A DNA stretch of 64,000 bases. It comes from Eutrigla gurnardus (taxonomy: Eukaryota; Chordata; Actinopteri; Perciformes; Triglidae). The position numbers and the translations under genes are program-made. Numbering within the stretch: position 1 is the stretch's first letter; every line of letters starts with the position of its first letter. This document shows positions 43,101-52,100 of this stretch, one piece after another. The stretch lies in contig OY741267.1 in the NCBI GenBank assembly GCA_963514095.1, forward strand, positions 2,454,413-2,518,412, read 5' to 3'. The notes below the pieces were generated by a model. It was given only the letters and a program-made list of their open reading frames with translations. It made no database searches and was not told the DNA's origin.

Positions 43101-45767
43101 AAAATGAAGGTATATTGTACTGGAATGTACTGGATTCTGACCCCAACTCCAGTAACTTACTGAACGGTGAACTTCTACGCCACAAAAACACACGTTTGAA
43201 ATCAGTACTTGGAGGCTAGATGTGAGCCGTTCTAACACGTTTAAGCATCACTGTACTACACCACCACATATCATGACATTTTCCCGTTATGACAAGAGCA
43301 TCATTTAATAACTTTGTTTACCTGTAATGGATGGAAGAGGGCAGGCCATCTCTCTTTGAACTGTGCCACCTGCATGGCCTGGCCGACCACTTCACTTCTT
43401 CTACAGCTGTATGTCCTGGACATCATGTAATTTAGCATCGCACCATTGTCTTTTGTCTTGCTTGCTGAAATGAGTTCCAGTCTCACATTCTCCAGGCTGT
43501 CTTCTGTTTCACCAGCTGGATGCGGGGGGAGGTAGTTCACCTCAGATTTCCGTGGTTTCTTGATATTTTTGGCAGGTTTTTTGTCACCATCCTGCTTGTG
43601 TTTCATTGTGTTTATAAGCAGCTCAGGGTTTCCGTGTGCTTTAAGTTTGCTCCGGTAGTTTGCACATTTATATCTTAGGCTTTGCTGCCATCCGTCACAT
43701 CCATTATGAGAGCCTGGCTCCCTTAAACAGGGATGCTTCTCTATTAACGCCTGTGCAACCGCAGCTCTCTGTGGATCATTGGGATAAGCTGTGTAGGAAA
43801 ACATGGCCTCCGCCAGGCGCTCCAGAATGTCAGATTTGACAGAAGGTGTTGTCAGCGGAAGTCCGTCTTTCAGAAACTTTTCGTTGCCTTGCCTCAAAGC
43901 CATCTCGGTGTTGTATGAGAAGTTTGGAATGGGAAAGACGGAAGGCCACAGGTTCTGCCTGATAGTGGTCTGCCGGGGGTCAGGGGTCTGTCGGGGGTCA
44001 GCGGTCTGCCGGGGGTCAGCGGTCTGCCGGGGGTCGGTGGTCGGGGGACTGGGAATCAGAGTGTCTTGTGAATCCATGGAGTGCAGGTCATCTACAGATG
44101 ACACGTCAGATGTGTCAGGGATACGTTCCTGAGGGACGGTGGTCATTATTATGCCTGCAGGCATGTGCACTACTTTGACCGTGTCTTTGTCCTTCAGGTC
44201 ACTTGTAGACGTCAGTGTAAAGAAGTCATCAAAGTCAGCATCTTTGTACTGGAGACCTATGTCAGTAGTGATAGAAAAAGCTTGTTTGAACACTTTAATT
44301 AAGTCCACCACAGACGAGGGGATGCCATTTTGAAAAGTTATCTTCTTGATATCGTGATCAATGATGACCCGAAATCTCACAGCTTGTTGCATATCTGGAA
44401 AACAAACACAACGAGATGAATAAACCAAGATTCATCACTTTCACAACAAGCTGCATTCATTCATTAATTTCTGGTCATTTGAAACAAAAAGCAGACACAT
44501 TGACGTCACTGACTGTATATTTGTTGAACTCTTTGTCATGTTCACGAAACCAGTTGGCGGTGATGGCGCTCTGATCGGGATGTGATCTTAAAAAAAAAGG
44601 CATCTTTTTCATTTCATCTCTACTTTATGATTTTATTTTCTTCTTGAGATAATAAATATAATCCTTTGATGTTGGGAAGGCGGAACAAGACAAACTATCT
44701 CCATGCTCATATTTGACATTGTCCTGCTCATAGGCGTATCCAGGCTTTCTCAGGGGCACCCTCCCAGCACCCCTAAAAAACATTGCATATGCAACATAAA
44801 AATAAGTATTTTTTATTTAAACGCAAGTCCTTGTTTGACAAGCTTTAACATGGTCAAAAAACCATAGACAGTACTTATGGTTTACTTTAAACTTAATATT
44901 TTAACAACAAAAATACAACCCCCCCCCCCCCCGAACCGAATCATGGTATGATCCACTTTCTCTCTCTCTCTCACCTGCCCCAATGACCCCTGTTATACCT
45001 CATTATCTTTTTAATTTATAATTTATTTCATTTGTAGTACATTTTAAAAGCAAGCGATGGCTTTTATGCTCAGCATTAATGATATATTTCCAGTCACAGT
45101 GATTTCCCCAAAGGTCTGTTCTTCATTCCCCTGTGCCTGCTGCTGCAGTGTATTCTCCTCGAAGGTTTAACGGAGAGATACGTCGCGCCGACTTGTTTTC
45201 GATTTTCGCAAGTTTAAAAATTACTTCCGGGGTCACCTCCTTTATAGCCGCCCGGGACTTGGGAGGCCCGGCCTCGGTTTGCAGTGAAGGATACCCGTAC
45301 TCGTATAAAATAACACTAAAGTCGGTTTCCATTGTTGTGACTGAACCCTTGGTGAACTAACGGCACCAACATCAACAACAAGCTTTTATTCTGAAGGCCG
45401 TAAATCTCAACTTCCGGGCGTGATCTGATTTGACTTGATGAGCTGCCAGAAGCTAAATGACCTGTTCTCAAACAGGGTTGAACCATTGTTCGAGTCATTT
45501 ATTTTGAATGAAATACCAAACCTTGAAACCTCCTACGGAACCAGGAGAAGTTAATGAGACCAGTCTAGTCAACACATTAAAACAGAACTTCGTCAAACCT
45601 GCTTGGTTGATGAGGAACTCCGACCTCTCATCTTCCAGAAGCTTCTGCTGCCGATTAATCTCTTCTTCATAGTTTGATATGGTTGTTTCCAGCAGGCCGA
45701 AGATCTCCTCAACCACCACTGCAAGCCGCTGGTTGATAAACGTCTTCAGGGTCTGCAGCGTCGCCAT
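39893..45767 (-). CDS. Fish SAMD3-like family protein with PB1-like domain, five exons
   Basis: Coding exons on the minus strand: 45599-45767, 43322-44394, 41654-41809, 40998-41096, 39893-40192. Junctions are GT-AG and all join in frame to 598 residues. Residues 1-56 form a predicted coiled coil (INQRLAVVVEEIFGLLETTI). About 62-130 is PB1-like (GIPSSVVDLIKVFKQAF, LQYKDADFDDFFTLTS). Then comes a linker with DPRQT repeated four times. The family core starts FPIPNFSYNTEMALRQGNEK and includes EKHPCLREPGS and YRSKLKAHGNPELLINTM. The C-terminal part reads RWPALFHPLQ, FFSQLDRYTPKFLELF, IIIDGIPVLTGLDNLSRACC, and YALNLDYPPKLARTFEVFQ. Many teleosts carry expanded families of such proteins, often named sterile alpha motif domain-containing 3-like; function is unknown. 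I see no clear SAM domain in this copy. Confidence 0.82.
40245..40400. repeat. Dispersed repeat fragment in the SAMD3-like gene intron 4
   Basis: TATGCCACTATGGCGTG, ATCACTACGCACAATCGCC and AACGCCGAACCCTAACCC are a combination I recall as recurrent in fish genomes. Class not resolved. Confidence 0.4.
40998..41096 (-). CDS. SAMD3-like gene, coding exon 4
   Basis: 33 codons, phase 0, DPHASMGKKRDVTLRCLVDY to ISDYY. Acceptor CCCTGCAG, donor GTAAGT. Confidence 0.8.
41654..41809 (-). CDS. SAMD3-like gene, coding exon 3
   Basis: Phase 0 at both ends, 52 codons (INEEFRRCNTIPLESTFFSQ to MELIQ). Its upstream intron begins 41 bases away in a hAT element. Confidence 0.82.
41851..42648. mobile_element. 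hAT element close to exon 3 of the SAMD3-like gene
   Basis: Left AAGGGTTGTAAAC and right, read inward, TAGGGTTGCACATC, with perfect 8-bp duplication TTAAAGTG at 41843-41850 and 42649-42656. ATCGATT/AATCGAATCG motifs near both ends. No transposase. Confidence 0.85.
42768..42970. mobile_element. Dispersed fish repeat fragment
   Basis: GGTCCACCCTTTGCAGCTAT, AACAGCTTCAACTCTTCTGG, and CTCTAATTCATCCCAAAGGT are recognisable from a high-copy teleost repeat; I cannot assign its class. Intron 2 of the SAMD3-like gene. Confidence 0.5.
43322..44394 (-). CDS. SAMD3-like gene, coding exon 2
   Basis: Acceptor TTTTCCAG at 44395; encodes the PB1-like domain, DPRQT repeat linker and most of the family core (358 residues). 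Donor GTAAAC after HPLQ. Confidence 0.82.
44429..45598. other. Intron 1 of the SAMD3-like gene
   Basis: No exon recognised. A minus-strand ORF at 45123-45332 has no known domain. CCCC runs at 44919-44932. A probable repeat begins at 44731 (CATAGGCGTATCCAGGC). Confidence 0.45.
45599..45767 (-). CDS. SAMD3-like gene, coding exon 1 (shared N-terminal cassette)
   Basis: Encodes MATLQTLKTFINQRLAVVVE and on to SEFLINQA. It ends in phase 1 (GCA-G/GTTTGA). The same kind of exon opens many teleost C2H2 zinc-finger genes, including the one at 54667-54826. The open frame continues 34 codons past the donor, which is non-coding by this model. Confidence 0.8.
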
Positions 45768-45810
45768 GGTCCGAGGAAAGTGGCGGTGAAAAACGTGTTA
45801 GCGTCGATAC

Positions 45811-46140
45811 TTCTTCTTCTTCGGAGTTGTACGGCAGCCGGCATCCGTAATGTTGGATTGCTGCCACCTTCAGGTATCACTCCGCAGTACTCACATCTTC
45901 ATGCTAGATCCTTTCTAAGTCCAGAGGCTCTCAAGAAGTCAAACATCGACGTTATTCCGTTTCCTTTCACAATCTAGAATACCATTTCATGATGTTTCTG
46001 TGGATACAATGTTCCTCATTTAAGTTAATTCCTCTTTCTGCCCCAAACCTCCTACCCGGTGAATATCAGCTGCTCCCCCCTCAGAATAAAGTATTGTTGA
46101 TATTTTCTTCCAAAACAATGTTTCCCTCCAGAGTTAGATA
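45811..46140 (-). mobile_element. 3' end of an I-clade-like LINE, just upstream of the SAMD3-like gene
   Basis: On the minus strand it ends GGATGCCGGCTGCCGTACAA then CTCCGAAGAAGAAGAAG, the 3' terminus style of this LINE group, also seen at 22930-22960. Only the non-coding tail is clear. Its 3' end is about 45 bases before the ATG of the SAMD3-like gene. Confidence 0.55.
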
Positions 46141-46479
46141 GTCGTATGTTAACCTGTATGTCGCTCTTTTAATAGCATGATTTGCCAACTTATCTACTTT
46201 TCATTACTTGGAATAACCACTACCACCACCAATCACATATACTGTGATATTTATCTGAGGGGAGCCATTTTCCAACATCATAACCCATTTTGTATGATTA
46301 AGGGGCCCTATTAAGACATCACCTACTGAATTTAATCAGGGGCCCCATTGAGAGGTGGCCTTTCGCCAAATCAGGAGTAGATAATATAACCATTGCTATT
46401 TGACTTATTGAGGTTATGACTTCACGCAAAGACTTGGGCTTCAGGGCCCACTGACCTGTTGGACCTCTTGTTTGATTTA

Positions 46480-47008
46480 TTTAATATGTAAAAAACTAAA
46501 ATCTCCACAAATGATTGGGGGCTTTGCAGTTAAAGAGTGTGGGTACTAGTCTGGCCTGCCTGCAGTCCAGACCTATCCCGCTGAAAATGTGTGGCGCATT
46601 ATGAAGCGCAAAATACGACAACGGAGACCCCGGTCTGTTGAGCAACTGAAGTCGTTACATCAAGCAAAAATTGGAACGAATTCCTCCTACAAAGCTTCAA
46701 CAGTAATGTCCTCAGTTCCCAGGCGCGTATTGAGCATTGTTAAAAGGAAGGTGATGAAACACAGTGGTAAACATGGTCCTGTGCCAGATTTTTGGAACAT
46801 GTTGCAGGCATCACATTCAAAAATGAGTGAATGAATATTTGCAACAAAAAAAAACAAAAAAAAAAACAATAACGTTTTTAGAACATTAAATATATTGTAA
46901 ATCTAGTGTATTCAATTGAATATAGGTTGAAAAAGATTTGCAAATCATTGTATTCTGTTTGTTTTTTACGTTTTACACGCCCCAACTTCATTGGAATTGG
47001 GGTTTGTA
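46480..47008 (+). mobile_element. Tc1/mariner-like element, 3' part
   Basis: The plus strand encodes the C-terminal end of a Tc1/mariner transposase in shifted frames (ENVWRIMKRKIRQRRPRSVE near 46580-46640, after a CAGTCCAGACCTATCCCGCTG segment). An AT-rich tail and a right terminus ending CATTGGAATTGGGGTTTGTA follow. The left end and most of the transposase are missing. Confidence 0.75.
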
Positions 47009-47364
47009 TGTATTAACAATGTATATTTTAACAATGTATGGTAGTTGCACCCCTGGATATTGCTTAGGTAAAGTTATTTTCACCTTCACTTACTAGTGCT
47101 GTAGTGCATGTTGAAAGGTAAACCTGATGAGATTCAACAAGGGATATGAAAGAACCACACCCACAGATATTAATACACAAACACAGTGCAGTTGGAACAC
47201 AAAGCAATACAAGTCTTGTGATTGGAATGTGTGTATTTATATAGTGTTGTTATGCAGAACGCTTCACAATGTGCATCCTTTCAAATCCACTTCCCCGTCC
47301 AGCACGGCTCCTGATCCCGACGATTGGAATGAGCCGCCATCAACCACCAGCAGGTTCACCCACG
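47009..47364. other. No recognised gene
   Basis: AT-rich flank before the CTG-rich array; only chance ORFs. Confidence 0.4.
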
Positions 47365-48338
47365 GCTGCTGCTGGTAATGCTGCTGCTGGTAATGTTGCT
47401 GCTGGTAATGTTGCTGCTGGTAATGCTGCGGCTGCTGCTGGTAATGCGGCTGCTGCTGGTAATGTTGCGGCTGCTGCTGGTAATACTGCGGCTGCTGCTG
47501 CTGGTAATGCTGCTGCTAATACTGCTGCTGCTGCTGGTAATGCTGCGGCTGCTGCTGGTAATGCTGCTGCTGCTGGTAATGTTGCTGCTGCTGCTGGTAA
47601 TGCTGCGGCTGCTGCAGGTAATACTGCGGCTGCTGCTGCTGGTAATGCTGCTGCTAATACTGCTGCTGCTGCTGGTAATGCTGCGGCTGCTGCTGGTAAT
47701 GCTGCGGCTGCTGCTGGTAATACTGCGGCTGCTGCTGGTGGTAATGCTGCTGCTAATACTGCTGCTGCTGCTGGTAATGCTGCGGCTGCTGCTGGTAATA
47801 CTGCGGCTGCTGCTGGTAATACTGCGGCTGCTGCTGGTGGTAATGCTGCTGCTAATACTGCTGCTGCTGCTGGTAATGCTGCGGCTGCTGCTGGTAATGC
47901 TGCGGCTGCTGCTGGTAATACTGCGGCTGCTGCTGCTGGTAATGCTGCGGCTGCTGCTGGTAATGCTGCGGCTGCTGCTGGTAATGCTGCGGCTGCTGCT
48001 GGTAATACTGCGGCTGCTGCTGGTGGTAATGCTGCGGCTGCTGCTGGTGGTAATGCTGCTGCTAATACTGCTGCTGCTGCTGGTAATGCTGCGGCTGCTG
48101 CTGGTAATACTGCGGCTGCTGCTGGTGGTAATGCTGCGGCTGCTGCTGGTGGTAATGCTGCTGCTAATACTGCTGCTGCTGCTGGTAATGCTGCGGCTGC
48201 TGCTGGTAATACTGCGGCTGCTGCTGCTGGTAATGCTGCGGCTGCTGCTGGTAATGCTGCGGCTGCTGCTGCTAATACGGCTGCTGCTGCTGGTAATGCT
48301 GCGGCTGCTGCTGGTAATGCTGCGGCTGCTGCCTTCAC
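47365..48338. repeat. CTG/GCT-rich trinucleotide-based array, about 1 kb
   Basis: Built from GCTGCTGCTGGTAAT and GCTGCGGCTGCTGCTGGTAA units of 15-21 bp, all multiples of three, with higher-order blocks that recur. Because every unit is a multiple of three, several frames on both strands are open for about 330 codons (Ala-rich, Leu-rich, Ser-rich); this is periodicity, not evidence of a gene. It starts 34 bases beyond the stop codon of the zinc-finger gene, so it may be in that gene's 3' UTR as a CAG-rich tract. Confidence 0.9.
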
Positions 48339-48371
48339 ACTGCAGCTTTATGTTAACTGGACCTTTTCTTG

Positions 48372-49162
48372 TCACAACCCTTTCGTCAATCTCTCACCAA
48401 TAAAGTTCTCCCTTGCGTGAACGGTCATATGCTGTGTCAGATTTCCTTGGTGGGCCAATCTCTCCCCACAAACAGGACAACTACACAGTTTGTCCCTGGT
48501 GTGGACAGCCAGGTGTTTTGCCAGATTTCCCTTCTGAGTAAATCTTTTACCACAGAGAGAACAACTGAATGGCTTCTCTCCAGTATGGCATCTCATGTGC
48601 GTCTGGAGAGTGTGCTTCTGGCCAAATGTTTTACCACATTTTGAGCAGCTAAATGATTTCTTGCCAGTATAACGTTCTACATCACTGGCAAGAACTTTGG
48701 TTTTCTGATTTTTTAAATCGGTCTGAGGTTTCCTGAGGTTTTCCTGAACACCACCGTCTCCAGTCCGAGCACCAGAACACTGTGACGTCCTGTCGTTACA
48801 ACTAGATAGACATTTAGAATCGGATCCTAAAAGCCTGCATGGTTCTGATCCTTCACGGTCCTCTCCATCAGCTTCAGTTTTCATCTGTCCAGCTGAGCTG
48901 CCGGCCAGAGGCTCCGCCTCTCTGTCTTCCTCGCGTCGTCTTTGCTGAATCGGTGAGAACCGAGGTTTCTCTTTGTCATCTTCACTCTTCACGAGGACCG
49001 AGATGGATGGGAAATCCTCGGGGAGTCCTGGTAGCTGGTTCCTGACCTGACTGGTCCAACCCTCCTGTTCCTGTTTAATGTGTGGGTGCCCTGGGTCCTC
49101 CTGTTCCAGCCTGGGGCTCCAGTCCCGCTGCTCTTCTTTAATCACCAACTGATGCTGGACTT
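48372..49162 (-). CDS. Zinc-finger gene, coding exon 2 with stop
   Basis: Acceptor CTCTGCAG at 49163; opens EVQHQLVIKE when joined to exon 1 and ends TGA 48372-48374 after HARENFIGERLTKGL. An in-frame ATG further upstream (49214) is intronic by this model. Confidence 0.87.
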
Positions 49163-52100
49163 CTGCAGAGAACAGTGAAATACAGGCAGACAATGAGGTA
49201 TGAGTTGATTCCATGATTTGTGGCTCTGCTATTCAAAAGATATGGAACTTTAAAAGCAAATTGAATACTGAACTGCAAAAGGAGAATGATGGCTCAGAGA
49301 TGATCTCTAACGGAGAGGAAGCTTGTCCCAACCGCTGCAGCAGACTACAGCACTGGGCAGTAGAGGTGTTGGACTCCACTCAGTGTGCTGACTGAACCAC
49401 TCAAATGATCCGAGGATAGAGAGTCACCTGAGTCAGCATCCCCAGAGAATAGAAACCGTGAAAGGAGACTAAACTAAATGCATTTAAACTGATGCTGATA
49501 CTGGGAGTCTGCGTGTTTCATCAAGGAACTGAAATTAAACATTCCATCTCGTTAGATTCCTGGAACATTCACAAACAAACACAGCCGTAGCCTTTATAAT
49601 AAAATGCACATGTAAAAAGCAGGACTTGTGCTGTGGATGTCTAACCCTCCTTCAGTATCAGTGCTCTAACTCTCTTGGGACTCGAGGAAGCAGATTCACT
49701 CAGTCAGGCTTCCGTTGTTCCGTTAAGCAGAACAACGGGGACGGGTCCTCACTGATTGGACGCGGTGGTGATAGTCAGCTTAGTGTGCTCGGGGTCAGCT
49801 GATGGGCTGGGGAACGTTCAAATGAGTTGACAGTTATAAGAGAGTAACAAGTGAGGCTTGTAGTTAGTATACGTTAGGGATGCAATGGTTCTCGGTATAA
49901 TATTGAACCGTATGGTACGCCATGCATGGTTCAATACGCACGTGTGAATTGAGGTATTTTCGGTTTGCAATAAAATGTTGCATTACTTCATGTTTCCATC
50001 CTTATATTTCTCTCTGAATTGGCTATGTCTGAGCTTTAGAGGAGCACTTGAAGGCAGCATGTGTTCAAGCCTCCCTGCCGAGTAAATATCCAATGTCCTG
50101 GAAGCAGGACGGCTGAGCAGGTAGTTAAAAACAGTTTCTCTTGCTGATGCTTCCAACAAGCTTAACATTTAGGGCCTGTCCACACGAAAACGTTTTCAGT
50201 GCGTAAACGCAGAAGTCTTGTGCGTTTCGCCCTGCCGTCCATACGAATCCGGCATTTTCGCTGCCTGAAAACGCACTTTTTTGAAACCAGCTCTCAGGGT
50301 GGAAAAGAAAAAAACGGCACCCCTCCGTTTCGTGTTAGTTTTCGTGTAGACGGCAAAAACGAATACGATGACGTCATCGCCCCGCCCCTCGAGCCTGACT
50401 TCTTCCCCGCGACGTCTCATAACAACAACAACAACGGCGGCCTCCGTGCTCGTAGCAGATATTCTGCTCGTCTGTACGACGGCGTATCAGGGCCGCTGTA
50501 TGGAGAAAAAAAACGGAGCCGAGAGAGGGGGGCGATATTCCGGGAAAAAAGTCACAGAAATGCTACTTTATTACGATGCTAACAAACAACCGCTAGCTAA
50601 CTTTCCATGAATATAGGCATTTATTTGTCTAATTAATCCATCCCAACGTGTGACAACGCCTCGTCAAGGTCCTTAGGGTGACGGCTGTTGATGCTTATTG
50701 TTGGTTTTATTTATACGGGCCAAATTGTCATCTTATGGGTGTTTATTGATCGGGTGGTCGGGCGGAGATTAGCCATAACTCTCACGTGTTGCCATAGCAA
50801 CGGCAAAATCCGGTCACGCTCCGTCTCTTCTTCTGCGTTTTTGTAGCAGAAACAGAGCCGCATATAGGCCTGGAATATTGACTACAGCGCGCTGTGTCGT
50901 TTTCAGTGGATTCGTCTGGACGCAGATTTTCTTGAAACAACGCCAAAACAAAACGGAGAAAAAAAGTTTGTTTTGCTTCGTCTGGACGGCCCCTTATTAT
51001 ACAAAAAAAGTAGTCCTGCATAATATTTTATGCTGAATACAAAAATGTAATTAAACATTGCTCAGTTATTTTTAACATTTTGCAATAGGCTACATGCTGG
51101 CAGGGGACAGAGTGTCTTAAATGTATTAAAACATTAATCAGAATTAAGAATCACAATTCATAAGATTAAAACGCATTTATATCAATTGGTGAAGCCAAAA
51201 TGATTAATTTTATTTTAGCACATGGATTTAGTTGAAACGGTAGGAATGACAATTGATTCATCGATGCATCGCATGAATCTTGACACCTCTAGTGTCCACA
51301 CACATTCATCAACGCAATTCCAATTACTATATGTCTGCATGAAAATCATTGTTAAATATGCAAATAGGCATATCGAGGTGTGCGCCACTTTAAATGTTGC
51401 TCTCGCAAGGAATTGTGGGTCGGCGTGACCTCCTTTCCTTTGGTAATAGGCTCGTTGAAGATGAACTGCGCCTTGCCTGGAAAGTAGACGAGAACGAGAA
51501 CAGGCGGAGCAGCAGGAGGCGGAGCCTAAAAGCTGCGTTCCAGTTTCCATCGGCCAAGAAGATTAGACAAGAAGTCATAGAAAAAGTTACATCCTGTTAG
51601 ACGCAATCTGTAGTTTGCGACCACATTCGCATTTATTTATATTTGTTCATAAATATCTGTGGAAATCAGAATCAGAATACTTTAGTAAAACCCCAGGAAA
51701 ATGTACAGCTGCAGTAACTTCATAAGAGAAAGAGAAGAGTCAAATAAGTATAAAAATATAAAGTATAAAAAAATGCCAATAAATGACTAATATTTATTGG
51801 AATTATTTTATCCTTTATATTTTTTTGACAGTTACGGTATTAAATGTGTATCTGGGTTTGTTCTTTGTTTTTTTTTGTCCCCTTCTTAAAGCACACTGTA
51901 GGGTAATTGCTCGTTTTAATAAGGTCTATATAAATAACCTCTTTTATTGTTGTTATTATGATTATTATTAATATTTTCAACCACATGAGATATCTTTGTT
52001 AACAGATTTAACTTTAATCACACAACATGAGACTAACAGCTCACGATCTAGCGTTAAATATTAGACTCACACAGGAAATTTGCATTTTCTACTAAACATG

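Noticed and set aside
45123..45332. Possible extra exon of the SAMD3-like gene
   Set aside because: No domain similarity, and exon 1 joins exon 2 in frame without it.
47269..48420. ORFs of 330-380 codons on both strands
   Set aside because: Produced by a triplet-period array; composition is pure Ala, Leu or Ser runs, with no start context, splice link or non-repeat domain.
48839..49045. Plus-strand ORF over the zinc-finger exon
   Set aside because: Shadow of the minus-strand coding exon.
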